A DNA stretch of 64,000 bases from Acinetobacter lwoffii (GCF_024129355.1 NZ_JAMXXP010000009.1:41958-105957); one strand, 5' to 3'. Shown: positions 53,889-64,000, numbered from the stretch's first letter. The notes: generated from the letters alone by a model not told the origin. Numbers and translations are program-made.

Positions 53889-53985
53889 AATTTTGGTCGT
53901 GTTATGTCTAAGCTTGAACTTTTTCGGTTGTAGTTCAATGAATTTGAAGCCGACTGTGGGTGTGAGTGTAGGGACGTCGATTTAA
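53881..53985 (+). CDS. 34-residue lipoprotein
   Basis: An ATG at 53881, overlapping the previous gene by 8 bases, opens a 34-codon frame. The peptide has a signal sequence and lipobox (LNFFGC, Cys at residue 17) followed by a mature tail of 17 residues after the Cys (KPTVGVSVGTSI at the end). The overlap implies translational coupling. Small entericidin-like lipoproteins are common but this one has no recognised family. Confidence 0.6.
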   Translation: MNKILVVLCLSLNFFGCSSMNLKPTVGVSVGTSI

Positions 53986-54007
53986 GTTTTTAAATTTCAA
54001 CCCCCAT

Positions 54008-54035
54008 AAAAAACAGCGCCGAAGCGCTGTTTTTT
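54008..54035. terminator. Terminator between DUF442 operon and Ig-like lipoprotein
   Basis: aaaaaacagcgc/gcgctgtttttt stem with CGAA loop; bidirectional. Confidence 0.9.
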
Positions 54036-54050
54036 CGTCAGATTAGATTA

Positions 54051-57000
54051 TTAGTTGACACATGTTGTATATGGACTTACGCGGTTAGGTGCATAACTTC
54101 CATCAGCAGCATAATCACTACTTAAACTTGGCAATGTTAATGTTGTATAGCCTCTAGTTGGTGTTTGTGCAAGTGTAGTTTTCGCTCCTACTTCTACTGC
54201 GATCCAATGAGCATTTGCTTTTGGATATTCAATGATGAAGTCAAACCTACCAGTACTATCTGTACGATAGGTCGCGGTATATGGGTGAGTCGTACTATTA
54301 TTTGCTGTACCACCTAAGAAACGAACCACACGTAATGCTTGACCATTAGCTGTCCAAGTTGATGTTGTTGGATCCACCGTACATGTCGTTGCTGAGTTTT
54401 TATCTTGAACTTGTGCAGGTATTGCACCAATTAATGGATAATAATAATCACTTGGTTTAATCCAGCCTTTTAGATTCGTAAATGGATAAATCGCATCTAG
54501 CTCTTTAACTGGTATTGTGATTGGATTCCCTCCTGAAGTAAAAGTAGGATCCCCATTTGAATCCAATACAGGTTTATTAACTATCTTCCATGGATCTTTC
54601 TGAATTTCAAATTTCCATTCACCTATGACGTAAAATGTTGGACGAATATCTAAAACCACATCCTGATTTGCCACTGGCTTCCCATCAACATCTACCAGCT
54701 GAACAGAACCCTCTTTTTGATAATAAATCCCGTTACCCGTTGATGTAAGCTCTGTTGGATTAAAATTAACCGCAATAGAACCAATCGTTACTGGCACTTC
54801 GGAATTTACCACATCAATCACATGCGGTACACGTCGCTCTGTATTCTGCGTATCTTTAACTACAGCTTCTACACGTAAATCAGCAGCAACGAAGTCATAG
54901 GTTGGATTACGTAAACTTTCATCAATTACAATTGAAAATTTTGCCCAACCATTCTCATCACTTTCAATAGTAGATGCGCCATGAATATATGCACCATTTT
55001 GATTATATTGAGGAATTGTTAATGTAACTGCTTTACCAGCTTGACTTGAACCATCTAAGTCTACTACCAATACTGATACTTCGAAAGAATCACCACGGAC
55101 ATTTAACTTATCTTTAGATACTTTAATTTTTAAGTCCAATTCTGGCGCTAAAACTGTTGGTGAGTGCACTTGAATACTGCCAGGTAGACTTACTGAAGCA
55201 CCTGTTGCAGTGGTATGGGTTGCCGTTAATTCGATTGGTAGAACTGGTAATACTAATGTACCTTGTAGTGATTTCATCGATACTTCAAATACAGCTTCAC
55301 CAAATTGATTAGTAATGAGCTGTGAAGCCCCTTTAATACTAGTCGCATTTCGCGGATCAGCAATAGCTAAGCTAACTTTTTCATTCGCAACACCGCCTTG
55401 ATTCTTATCAAGAAGTTTAACCGTCACAAATGCACTATCACCTGCTGAACTTAATGACACACGACTACTATCAATAGTTAAGTGATAAGGATTACTAATA
55501 TCTTGAACAGCAAAATTTAGCTTCGTCTGAATTTCATTACCGCGTGGATCACGGATAGTTCCTGTTACTACAATAGATTCTAAAGCAGCAGATGTAATAC
55601 CTTGTGGAATAATTAAGTCAATTGGCACTGAACCATTTCCTTGTATTACCACTCCGTCAGCACTCAGTTTAACACCTGCAGCAATAGCTTTTGGATTCAG
55701 AGTCAATCGCATTGGTGTACCAGCTGCAGTATTAATCCCCATTTCATCTTTAACAGCTGCATACACTTTAACTGTTTGCCCAGCTGTCACTGTTTTTACA
55801 TCTGATGTTAAACGCGGATTTAAAGCATTTGCTGGAGCGGTGATACTAATTACATTTGTTTGCTGTAAACGATCGCCATTATTTAAGTTCGTACCAACTA
55901 CGGCAAAGACAATACCATTTTTGATCAAACTAGCATCATAAACGCCCTCAGATACAGTTACCGTAAACTCGGCTTCACCATTACTGTTAGTTTGCGTTGG
56001 TATATTACTTAATGAAACACGACTAGAGGTTAGCTTAGAAAGAGCAACCGCAATTGGTGTATTTGGAATCGCTTTACCAGCTTTATCAACTGCTTTAATT
56101 TTGACGCGTGTTTCACCACCTAGAACAGAAATTGTATCTAATGGGTCACCATCAACTGTCGTAAAGACAAGATCTTCTAAGTCTGGTAAAACCACGGTGG
56201 CTTTCTCTAATTCAACTTTACGAACTAACGTGTATGCAGAACCATCAGCACGTCGTGCAGTCGCAGTAAATTCCAAATCATTTGCAGCTAGATTCTCAAT
56301 TTCAGCTTGATTTTGAGGATTAATCGTTACTTCAAATGTTGCAAGACCATTGCTGTCTGTCATGATTTGAGATGGCGAAGCAAAGCTGACACCATTACTT
56401 AAAGCAGCTTCATTTAGACCAAGTGAAACAACTTGGTTTGCAAATGCCTTACCTTCAGTATCTTTTGCATTAATCGTCACTTGAATTGTCTTAGGTGTAT
56501 TCACATCCAATGCAACTACATAATCAGATGCATTCAAGGTAAAGTAATCTAAAATCTGACCCGCATTTGGCGATTTAAAGTTCAAGGTCTGAATAGCCGT
56601 TTTGCCATTCGTTGTGGTCGCTGTGACACGAACCCCTGGGCTGACCAAATCAATCTGCGCTTGTGTACCTGCAACCTTATATTCAAATTCAAAATAAGCA
56701 TAACCATTGGCATCGGTGAATTTAGTTGCTTCACCAGTTAAGGTTAACTGAGCAGTTTTTAACTGTTCTAAGGTTAAATTTGGTGTGTCAATCGTTACTT
56801 TCGCACCTTGTAAAGCACCTTTATCTGCTGATAACGCTTTTACTGGAATAATGATTTTTTGATCTTTTGAATAATCAAATGCTTGCAGAATTGGATCAAT
56901 TAAAACCTCTGCAGGTGTAGATTCAACATCAGGAGCTCTTAAATCAATACGGCGAGAAGCTTCGTAATTCGAACCATCAGCACGTTTGGCTGTTAAAGTA

Positions 57001-60000
57001 ACCTGTAAATCACCTAACTCAAGGTCACTAATCAAGTTTTGAACTTCAACCTTGTTGCGTGGTAATGCCTTAAAGGTAAAGGTTACATAACCATCAGCAT
57101 CGGTTTTTTGCGTAAAGGTTTGTGACCCAACATTCGCACCTGTTGGATCAAGTAAATAAACACCATTATTATGTGCTTGTTCATTATAGCTGATCGTTAC
57201 ATCTTGATTAGCAAGTGCTTTACCACCCACATTAATTGCACGCACCTTAACGGTAATATCAGTTTGTACGTTTTCTTCAATCGCAGCATAGCCATTTGAA
57301 TCAATAGAAATATAATCTAAAGCTTCTAAAGTTAAAGACTCTCTAAAGTTTAATTTTGTTGTCTGTGTCTTTCCATTTGCATTTGCGGTAACAATTACAC
57401 CATTTAAGATCTCACGTTGTACTGTAGAGTCTGCATATTTATATTCAAATACAAATGTCGCATAGCCGTCATCACCAGTAAACTGTTCAGCTGCACCATT
57501 CAAGCTAAAGTTCAGTTGTGCTAATTTCTCTTGAATATCTGTCGTGATTGCAACTTTTTCATTTTTAAGCGTGCTGCCAGCAGCATCTAATGCTTTAACA
57601 CGTACTTGAAACGTATGATTCTGAGTATAGTCAAATGAGTTTAAGATTGGATCAATAACTAAAGTCTCAACTTTAGATTCAACTTGCTCTTCAGCTTGTA
57701 CTAATTCAACTTTACGTTGAGCTTGACGAACAGATCCATCAGTAACTGCAGATAAGACTTTCACTGTTACGCCATTTGCCAATAATGCTTCTAATTCCTG
57801 TTGGTTCTTTGGATGCACACTGAATTCAAATTTTGCATAACCTTCTGCATCAGTTGCTACTGACGAAGCTGTAAGAAGATTAATACCATTTTCATTGGTT
57901 AATTCAATCTGAACATTTTGATTCGCCAAAACTGAACCATCAGTACCTTTTGCAAGCACAGATAATGCAACTTTAGTTTCTACATCCGTATCAATGACAG
58001 CTTTACCAATCATATCAATGACAAGATAATCAAGCGTATTAGTTTGAGTTTCCGCAAAGTTAATAACCGTGCGTTGCTCTTTACCATTTGCAGTCGCCAA
58101 TAATGCTACACCTTTCAATGCAAGAGGTTTTTGCTCTGTAGATTGTGCATCATAGTTATAGCTAAATTCGAAGACAGCATAGCCTTGATCATCGGTATAT
58201 TGCTCAGCAGCACCATTTAAACTCAAATTAAGTTTTGCTAATTCTGCACTTGAGATGTTTTCAGGACGCAATGTGATTTTTTCATTACGTAATGCGCTAC
58301 CATCTTCACCAATCGCCTTCACTCGTACCGCAATAATGTGATTTTTACTGTAGTCATAAACACTAATTGGATCAATGATCAGATAATCAACTTCACTTGG
58401 TGCTTCTGCTTCTGACTTATAAAGTTCAACTTTTCTTGATACTTTGTATGCAGAACCATCTACACGCTGTGCAGATAAACGAACATTCAAACCAGATGCA
58501 AGCAATGCCTCTAATTCAGATGCATTTTCTGGTGCAATGTTGACTTTAAATGTGGCTTGTCCTTGTGCATTGGTCACAACTTCTGTCGCAGAATTAAATG
58601 AAATACCACTATTGGTTTCTGTTTCATTCAATTCAATTTTCACAGTCTGGTCTTTTAATGTCTGACCATTTGTTGCCAATGCAGTTGCTGTAATCATCAC
58701 TTCTGTTGGTTGATCGGTTGAGATAACTGCACGACCACCTGTAGATACCACTAAATAATCAAGATTGATTTCTTGTTCATTTGCAGGTGCTTTAAAGTTA
58801 ATAATCGTATTATTCGTCTTTCCATTAGCAGTTGCTGTAATTTCAAAACCATTTAGCAGTTTCTTTTGTGCAGGAGACTGTGCATTGTATTTATAGTCAA
58901 ATGTGAATGTCACGTAACCATAATCATCAGTCAGTTTCGTCGCATCGCCAACAAGACTTAAATTCAGATCAGCTAACTCTTGTGCACTAAGGGCTGTCGT
59001 TAAGCTCACTTTTTCATTGCGTAAAGACTGACCAGCTTGACCAATCGCTTTCACGCGTACTTGAATTGTTTGGTCTTTTGTATAGTCATATGCTGCTTGT
59101 AACGGATCGATTAATAGTGAAGATACTTGCGATGCTTGCTCTTGCTCAACAAGCTTAATCGTTCTTAGCGTTGTATATTCAGAACCATCTTTTGCAGTTG
59201 CTTTAACGGCAACTGTTACACCACTCGCAAGCAATGCATTTAGTTCATCTTTATTCTTTGGTTTCGCATTTAAAACGAACTCAGCATTACCCAATGCATC
59301 TGTAACTAGGTTGTTAGAGGTTGCATACGTTACGCCATTTGAAACTGCAGTATTATCAATACCAATACTAATACGTTGGTTAGCTAAAACCTTACCATCT
59401 GTACCCATTGCCTTGACACGGATCTTGATCGGTGTATCTGTAGTGGTCGAAATTAAGGCTTGTCCATCTGTATCGACAGTAAAGAAACTTAAGTCGATAC
59501 TATCGCTCGGAGCCTTAAAGTTAATGCGAGTATTGCTGACCTTACCATTTGCCAAAGCATTGAAAGTAAGACCTTTTTTCGCAAGCTCTTCTTGTTCAGG
59601 CGTTTCGTTATATTGGTAACTAAGTTTAAACGTTGCATAACCTAATGCATCAGTAATTTGTTCTGCTTGGGTCGTAAAACTTAAGCCTAACTGCTGCATC
59701 TGCTGATTAGTTAGGTCCGATTTTAATTGAATTTTTTCTTTTACTAATGGGCTTCCATTGACATCTAATGCTTTTACACGAACGGTAATTTCTTGATTTT
59801 GCGTATAGTCAAAACGGGTTAAGATTGGATCTACCATGAGGTAATCCACTTGACTCGTTCCAGTGTCAATAATCGAGTTTGAAACTAAGTCAATTTTACG
59901 AGTAACTGAATGCTTAGAACCATCATTACGATAAGACACCACTGCAACAGTTAGGCCTTTTTCAATTAAGGTATTTAATTCAGTTAAATTACGTGCTGCA

Positions 60001-62201
60001 ACTTTTAATTTAAATTCAACTTTACCTTGTGCATCCGATACAAGCTTAGTTGCTGTGGCATATGAAACACCATTTGAAATCGCAGTTTCATCAATACCAA
60101 TAGCTAATTCTTGATTTGCAAGAACTGCACCATCAATACCAAAGGCTTGCGTACGTACTATAATTTCAGTTTGTTGATTAAGTGCGATTTGAGCTAAGCC
60201 ATCAGTATCTAAAGTAAAGTAATCAAGGCTGACTTTGTCACTGACACTCTTTGTATTGAAGTTAACTTTAATCGTTTGAGTCTTTTGATTAGATAATGCC
60301 GTGGATGTAAAAGTAATCCCTTGCTTAGCCAACGCCTGCTGTTCTGCAGATTTATTATATTGATACTTATAAACAAACGTTGCATAACCATCTGCATCTG
60401 TTAAAACTTCAGCAGCTGTACTTAAACTTAGACTCAACTTATTCAGCTGATCATCTGAAAGTAAAGATTTAATTGATACTTTTTCATTTTTAAGAGGGCC
60501 ACCTTTTTCACCAATTGCTTTTACTTTAATTGTAATGTCTTGGTTCTTGGTAGGATCAAAGTTTTCATTAATTGGGTCAATTAAGAGATACTTAACTGCT
60601 TCACTTGCAACAGCCTTATCTTCAACAACAATTTTAATATTGTTGCTAATACCGTTATCTGTTGTAAACGTCGCTGTGATCCCTGAAGCCTTTAATGCTT
60701 CTACAGCTGCTACTGTTTGCGATGCTGGTGTTTTAATTCTGAAAGTGACATAACCCTCTGCACCGACAGACTGACTTTCATTTAAATCAAAGTTAACACC
60801 ATCACTACTGCCTTCTAACTTAACAGCATTCGCTACAGCTTCGCTATTCAAGGTAAGTTTGATTTTACCTTTTTTCGCAGCATGTCCATTGTTCGCAATC
60901 GCTTTTACCTTAATTTCAACACTGTCAGACATTGCATTAATTTTATAAGAAGATGCAATTTCTAAACGTTGAATAGCTTCTTGATCTTTAGCACTTTCAT
61001 CTGTAGTAATGACATCAACTTTTACATTTGCAAAGATATTCGTGTTATCCACATATGTTGCTTTAAGCTCAATACCTTCCTGAGATAAAGCAATAGGTGT
61101 ATCTGTATTACTTGCTAAAACAAACTCTGCATAACCTTCTGCATTAGTAATAGCTTCTGACTTATCTAAAGTTACAAGTCGGCTAGATTGATTTGTTTCT
61201 AAACGTACTTTTTTCCCTTCTAGATCTTTATTATTTGTATTTTTAGCATAAACACGAATAACAGCCTTACCATTCTTTGCTTGAATCGCAGTATCTGGCT
61301 TAATAATTTCTAATTTGTTAACAACGGTTGAGATATCTTTAAACGTAATCGATGTAACTGCATTTTTTTCAGCGCGGTTTTCATCAATCAATTTGAAATT
61401 TAAAGTTTTAGAGCTATTAACCAAGCTTTTAATTTGATCAGATGTTAGGTTGCTATTTGCTGCAATTTTGAAATTCGCCTTACCCTCATTATCTGTTTGG
61501 ACAGAGGAACCATTCGTAATAACAAACATTCCCTGTAACTCAGTCGGTAAAGTTAACTCTACTGTTTGTGCTGATTTTACTCCACCTTTTTTATCTGTAA
61601 CTTGTACAGAAAATTCAGTAGTACCTCTAGGCAAATCTAAGGTTAAACCTTGTGGTACTTCTAAATTGTAATCACTGACAATCACACTAGATTTTTTAAT
61701 ATTAAGGGTATATACCTGTTTTACTTCTGTACCATCGACCCATGCTGTTAACTGAACTTTACCAGACTCTATATTCATCGTCGGAACGTTAAGTTCAAAA
61801 ATGGCAACACCATTATCAGTAGTAGCTACTAATGAACTTTTACTGGTTACACCTATTTTTTCCTTATCATCAACTGATAATCGTACATTCTTCCCAGAAA
61901 TCCCGCCTTTATCAGTATTTAATACTTGAACTGCAATTTGGATTGTAGAATTATCTACAACTTGGACGGTACTTTGGCCATTTTGATCTTGTAAAGCAAT
62001 ATTTAAACTTTCAGGAATTTGCGCTGTATTATTTGTGGATTCATTTCCTGTTTCACTAGATCCGCCTGAACCTGACTGATTATTATTTCCCTGATCATAA
62101 TATCCATCACTACCGCCCCCCCCACAAGCAACCAAAGAAATTGACGTTGCTAAAACTGTTGTATTTACCCCTAGTTTTTTTAAATTTATAAACAAACTCA
62201 T
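54051..62201 (-). CDS. Giant Ig-like (Big_1-type) repeat lipoprotein
   Basis: The 2716-residue protein begins with a signal peptide and lipobox LVAC (Cys at about residue 26) followed by a Gly-rich linker (GGGGSDGYYDQG). Most of the protein is a run of ~110-120-residue Ig-like modules. In the middle (about 56200-60600) they alternate as six A-B pairs: A modules start with a VDPI-x-x-x-FDYTQNQEITVRVKAL pattern and end NGK-x4-INF; B modules start LDYFTLDTDG and end with R-x-DGS-x4-R-x-V-L. The last ~250 residues are different, Tyr/Pro-rich with a few Cys. No intimin-type barrel or LPxTG is present. It is probably a surface-exposed adhesin or stalk held by its lipid anchor. Confidence 0.88.
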   Translation of the reverse strand: MSLFINLKKLGVNTTVLATSISLVACGGGGSDGYYDQGNNNQSGSGGSSETGNESTNNTAQIPESLNIALQDQNGQSTVQVVDNSTIQIAVQVLNTDKGGISGKNVRLSVDDKEKIGVTSKSSLVATTDNGVAIFELNVPTMNIESGKVQLTAWVDGTEVKQVYTLNIKKSSVIVSDYNLEVPQGLTLDLPRGTTEFSVQVTDKKGGVKSAQTVELTLPTELQGMFVITNGSSVQTDNEGKANFKIAANSNLTSDQIKSLVNSSKTLNFKLIDENRAEKNAVTSITFKDISTVVNKLEIIKPDTAIQAKNGKAVIRVYAKNTNNKDLEGKKVRLETNQSSRLVTLDKSEAITNAEGYAEFVLASNTDTPIALSQEGIELKATYVDNTNIFANVKVDVITTDESAKDQEAIQRLEIASSYKINAMSDSVEIKVKAIANNGHAAKKGKIKLTLNSEAVANAVKLEGSSDGVNFDLNESQSVGAEGYVTFRIKTPASQTVAAVEALKASGITATFTTDNGISNNIKIVVEDKAVASEAVKYLLIDPINENFDPTKNQDITIKVKAIGEKGGPLKNEKVSIKSLLSDDQLNKLSLSLSTAAEVLTDADGYATFVYKYQYNKSAEQQALAKQGITFTSTALSNQKTQTIKVNFNTKSVSDKVSLDYFTLDTDGLAQIALNQQTEIIVRTQAFGIDGAVLANQELAIGIDETAISNGVSYATATKLVSDAQGKVEFKLKVAARNLTELNTLIEKGLTVAVVSYRNDGSKHSVTRKIDLVSNSIIDTGTSQVDYLMVDPILTRFDYTQNQEITVRVKALDVNGSPLVKEKIQLKSDLTNQQMQQLGLSFTTQAEQITDALGYATFKLSYQYNETPEQEELAKKGLTFNALANGKVSNTRINFKAPSDSIDLSFFTVDTDGQALISTTTDTPIKIRVKAMGTDGKVLANQRISIGIDNTAVSNGVTYATSNNLVTDALGNAEFVLNAKPKNKDELNALLASGVTVAVKATAKDGSEYTTLRTIKLVEQEQASQVSSLLIDPLQAAYDYTKDQTIQVRVKAIGQAGQSLRNEKVSLTTALSAQELADLNLSLVGDATKLTDDYGYVTFTFDYKYNAQSPAQKKLLNGFEITATANGKTNNTIINFKAPANEQEINLDYLVVSTGGRAVISTDQPTEVMITATALATNGQTLKDQTVKIELNETETNSGISFNSATEVVTNAQGQATFKVNIAPENASELEALLASGLNVRLSAQRVDGSAYKVSRKVELYKSEAEAPSEVDYLIIDPISVYDYSKNHIIAVRVKAIGEDGSALRNEKITLRPENISSAELAKLNLSLNGAAEQYTDDQGYAVFEFSYNYDAQSTEQKPLALKGVALLATANGKEQRTVINFAETQTNTLDYLVIDMIGKAVIDTDVETKVALSVLAKGTDGSVLANQNVQIELTNENGINLLTASSVATDAEGYAKFEFSVHPKNQQELEALLANGVTVKVLSAVTDGSVRQAQRKVELVQAEEQVESKVETLVIDPILNSFDYTQNHTFQVRVKALDAAGSTLKNEKVAITTDIQEKLAQLNFSLNGAAEQFTGDDGYATFVFEYKYADSTVQREILNGVIVTANANGKTQTTKLNFRESLTLEALDYISIDSNGYAAIEENVQTDITVKVRAINVGGKALANQDVTISYNEQAHNNGVYLLDPTGANVGSQTFTQKTDADGYVTFTFKALPRNKVEVQNLISDLELGDLQVTLTAKRADGSNYEASRRIDLRAPDVESTPAEVLIDPILQAFDYSKDQKIIIPVKALSADKGALQGAKVTIDTPNLTLEQLKTAQLTLTGEATKFTDANGYAYFEFEYKVAGTQAQIDLVSPGVRVTATTTNGKTAIQTLNFKSPNAGQILDYFTLNASDYVVALDVNTPKTIQVTINAKDTEGKAFANQVVSLGLNEAALSNGVSFASPSQIMTDSNGLATFEVTINPQNQAEIENLAANDLEFTATARRADGSAYTLVRKVELEKATVVLPDLEDLVFTTVDGDPLDTISVLGGETRVKIKAVDKAGKAIPNTPIAVALSKLTSSRVSLSNIPTQTNSNGEAEFTVTVSEGVYDASLIKNGIVFAVVGTNLNNGDRLQQTNVISITAPANALNPRLTSDVKTVTAGQTVKVYAAVKDEMGINTAAGTPMRLTLNPKAIAAGVKLSADGVVIQGNGSVPIDLIIPQGITSAALESIVVTGTIRDPRGNEIQTKLNFAVQDISNPYHLTIDSSRVSLSSAGDSAFVTVKLLDKNQGGVANEKVSLAIADPRNATSIKGASQLITNQFGEAVFEVSMKSLQGTLVLPVLPIELTATHTTATGASVSLPGSIQVHSPTVLAPELDLKIKVSKDKLNVRGDSFEVSVLVVDLDGSSQAGKAVTLTIPQYNQNGAYIHGASTIESDENGWAKFSIVIDESLRNPTYDFVAADLRVEAVVKDTQNTERRVPHVIDVVNSEVPVTIGSIAVNFNPTELTSTGNGIYYQKEGSVQLVDVDGKPVANQDVVLDIRPTFYVIGEWKFEIQKDPWKIVNKPVLDSNGDPTFTSGGNPITIPVKELDAIYPFTNLKGWIKPSDYYYPLIGAIPAQVQDKNSATTCTVDPTTSTWTANGQALRVVRFLGGTANNSTTHPYTATYRTDSTGRFDFIIEYPKANAHWIAVEVGAKTTLAQTPTRGYTTLTLPSLSSDYAADGSYAPNRVSPYTTCVN

Positions 62202-62373
62202 GATTATTCCCGCTAGATATAATAGTTAAGCAGCCATAAAAAAATAGCTTTTGGCTTTTAAACAAAATTTACTCAAATTAGCAAAAATAAGCAATCTAGT
62301 TACATAATTTACATCAGAAACATTGTAAATCTTACATATAAATATTTAGTTTTTGAGACTTGGGAGGCAGTTT

Positions 62374-63765
62374 ATGCACGACCTCATCATCATTGGCGCA
62401 GGCACTGCAGGAATCAGTGCTTATAATAAAGCCATTAAACACACCCAGAATATTTTAATTATTAATGATGGCCCATGGGATACCACCTGTGCACGTGTGG
62501 GCTGTATGCCAAGTAAACTGCTGATCTCATCTGCAAATCGTATGCATGACATTCAATCCGCAAACAACCTCGCTTTACAATATGATGCTGTAGTAGATAC
62601 TTCTGGTGTCATGCAACGTATGCATATCCTTAGAGAACGTTTCATTCGCGCAACCTTAAAAGGCGTAGATCAATGGGAAACTTCACATAAAGTTTCTGGG
62701 CATGCAAAGTTTATTGATGCGCATACAGTTGAAGTCAATGGACAATCTTATCAGGCCAAAAGCTTTATTGTTGCTGTAGGCTCACGCCCCAATATTGATG
62801 AAACTCTAAAGCAAAAATTAAAAGACAAATTCATCACTTCCAATGAAATATTTGAATTTTCCCAATTACCTAAGTCTTTAGCAGTGATCGGGAGTGGCAT
62901 CATTGCAATTGAATTAGCTCAAGCCATGCAACGCCTGGGTGTACAAACCACAATGTTTGCGCGTAGTCAAAAAGTAGGTGCTTTAACTAGCCCAATCTTA
63001 CAAAAACTGGCGCAAGAGCAATTCAGCAAAGAGCTCAATATCAAATTTAAAACCTTACCAGATGAGATTGAGATCCAAGCTGATAAAATAAAGATTAACT
63101 TTACAGAAAATGATCAGACTAAGAGTATTGAAGTTGAATATGTCTTAGGTGCTACAGGTCGGCAAAGCAATATAGATCGTTTAGGTCTAGATCAACTCAA
63201 TTCAATATTCAAGGACATCAAAAACCTTCCTATCGATAAAGAAACCAAACAACTTGCAAACCTACCTATATTTATAGTCGGTGATGCCACACCTGATGCG
63301 CCGATTCAACATGAAGCCGCGCATGCGGGTAAACAGGCAGTTTATAACTGTTTAAATTATCCGGATGTAAAGCCTATTCCTGCCTTAATCCCATTGGCGA
63401 TTGTATTTTGTCATCCTGAAATGGCGATTGTCGGAAAAAGTTTTAAACAGCTGGAAGATCAACACATCGAATTTATTCGGGGATTCGTCTCTTATGAAAA
63501 TCAAGGACGTGCACTGGTTCTGGCAGAAAACTCAGGTGGAATAGAAGTTTATATTGCTAAAAAATCAGGTAAATTACTTGGTGCAGAACTCTTTTGCTCC
63601 CAAGCAGAACATCTGGCCCATTTACTGGCCTGGATGATTGATGCTGACCAGGATATTTATCAGATCTTAAAGAAACCTTTTTATCATCCTACGCTGGAAG
63701 AGGGTCTTAGAACTGCCTTTAAACATGCTCGACGTCAGTTTGATGCATTGCAAGAAAAAAGTTAA
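62374..63765 (+). CDS. Dihydrolipoyl dehydrogenase-like flavoprotein
   Basis: I start at the ATG at 62374, preceded by GGGAGG at 7 bases; the TTG upstream includes this site and is unlikely. The 463-residue protein has the FAD motif DLIIIGAGTAGISAYNKA, the redox disulfide CARVGCMPSKLL, the NAD(P) motif AVIGSGIIAIELAQAMQRLG near residue 170, and the interface active-site His in YHPTLEEGLRTAF. It is of the class I pyridine-nucleotide disulfide oxidoreductases. The gene is not next to any 2-oxoacid dehydrogenase genes, so the partner is unknown. Confidence 0.88.
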   Translation: MHDLIIIGAGTAGISAYNKAIKHTQNILIINDGPWDTTCARVGCMPSKLLISSANRMHDIQSANNLALQYDAVVDTSGVMQRMHILRERFIRATLKGVDQWETSHKVSGHAKFIDAHTVEVNGQSYQAKSFIVAVGSRPNIDETLKQKLKDKFITSNEIFEFSQLPKSLAVIGSGIIAIELAQAMQRLGVQTTMFARSQKVGALTSPILQKLAQEQFSKELNIKFKTLPDEIEIQADKIKINFTENDQTKSIEVEYVLGATGRQSNIDRLGLDQLNSIFKDIKNLPIDKETKQLANLPIFIVGDATPDAPIQHEAAHAGKQAVYNCLNYPDVKPIPALIPLAIVFCHPEMAIVGKSFKQLEDQHIEFIRGFVSYENQGRALVLAENSGGIEVYIAKKSGKLLGAELFCSQAEHLAHLLAWMIDADQDIYQILKKPFYHPTLEEGLRTAFKHARRQFDALQEKS

Positions 63766-63873
63766 GCAATCCAACCCTTACTCAAGGTTAATTATCGCTC
63801 TAGCTTAATATTGGACACTGTATAAAGTTAACTTTATATGAATACCGAATCGTCAAGACAATTACCCCATGCA

Positions 63874-63907
63874 CAAAAAAACACCCCCTTCTATTGAAGG
63901 GGGTGTT
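63874..63907 (-). terminator. rrn operon terminator
   Basis: aacacccccttc/gaagggggtgtt stem; on the minus strand it is followed by a T-run (plus-strand aaaaaaa at 63875-63881). It lies just past the 5S rRNA 3' end. Confidence 0.85.
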
Positions 63908-63919
63908 TCTGGAATAATG

Positions 63920-64000
63920 AGCTGGCGATGACTTACTCTCACATGGGTAACCCCACACTACCATCAGCGCTAAGAGGTTTCACTTCTGAGTTCGGGAAGG
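63920..64000 (-). rRNA. rrf: 5S ribosomal RNA, 3' part
   Basis: Read on the minus strand, the last ~80 bases run from ccttcccgaactcagaagtg through gatggtagtgtggggt to cgccagctc, which is the 3' two-thirds of a gamma-proteobacterial 5S rRNA. The 5' end and the rest of the rrn operon lie beyond the window. The exact 3' end is uncertain by a few bases. Confidence 0.92.

Noticed and set aside
54051..62201. Intimin/invasin-type autotransporter
   Set aside because: No beta-barrel or LysM domain at the N-terminus; the lipobox points to a lipoprotein.
1..64000. CRISPR array
   Set aside because: No set of regularly spaced identical repeats was seen on either strand.

Overview
The window is bacterial chromosome, AT-rich and gene-dense, and most probably from Acinetobacter (inference). 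The pointers are a split proton-translocating transhydrogenase (pntA1/pntA2/pntB), a very large Ig-like-repeat lipoprotein, a TorF-type porin, and a dusA gene used as an island target. The left edge cuts a hydroxypyruvate-isomerase-like gene. The right edge runs into the 3' end of a 5S rRNA on the minus strand, so an rrn operon lies just beyond.

Layout. Positions 1-7290 are core chromosome: hyi-like end, rsfS, a 350-bp inverted-repeat element, pntBA, an MFS exporter and a HEPN-like small protein. From 7332 to 40385 lies a ~33-kb genomic island inserted in the 5' end of dusA. It is bounded by 32-bp direct repeats (30/32 identical), with a tyrosine integrase at the right end. The displaced original dusA start and its promoter remain at 7147-7370, and dusA itself (40315-41340) now has a 5' end supplied by the island. 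Short repeats TGGYGTA, spaced 11 bp apart, occur just inside both ends and look like integrase arm sites.

Island contents, left to right: a DUF805 membrane protein; one tight minus-strand defence operon hsdM - AlbA_2/HTH ATPase - hsdS - kwaA - kwaB - hsdR, in which a two-gene Kiwa anti-phage system is nested inside a type I restriction-modification operon; a broken copy of a Gp3-like gene; a TorF porin and a glutamine-synthetase-family enzyme; a decayed IS5-family element with TA target duplication; the kdpABCDE high-affinity K+ uptake operon with its own two-component system; uppP; a recombination/replication module (Gp3-like protein, YqaJ exonuclease, DUF932, zinc-ribbon protein, YagK/YfjJ Gp2-like protein); two unrecognised genes; a PrtN-family regulator; and the integrase. 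There are no structural phage or conjugation genes, so the element looks like a non-autonomous integrative element carrying defence and ion-homeostasis cargo.

From 40315 to the right edge is core chromosome again: dusA, a lipoprotein, coaBC, radC, a bestrophin-like channel, a PHP phosphoesterase, yciB and yciI, an envelope coiled-coil protein, mnmC, a rhodanese, a YajQ protein, two thioesterase-like proteins, trxC, an alpha/beta hydrolase, a tandem pair of DUF442 proteins with a 34-residue lipoprotein, the 2716-residue Ig-like lipoprotein, a dihydrolipoamide-dehydrogenase-like enzyme, and the rrn terminator plus 5S rRNA.
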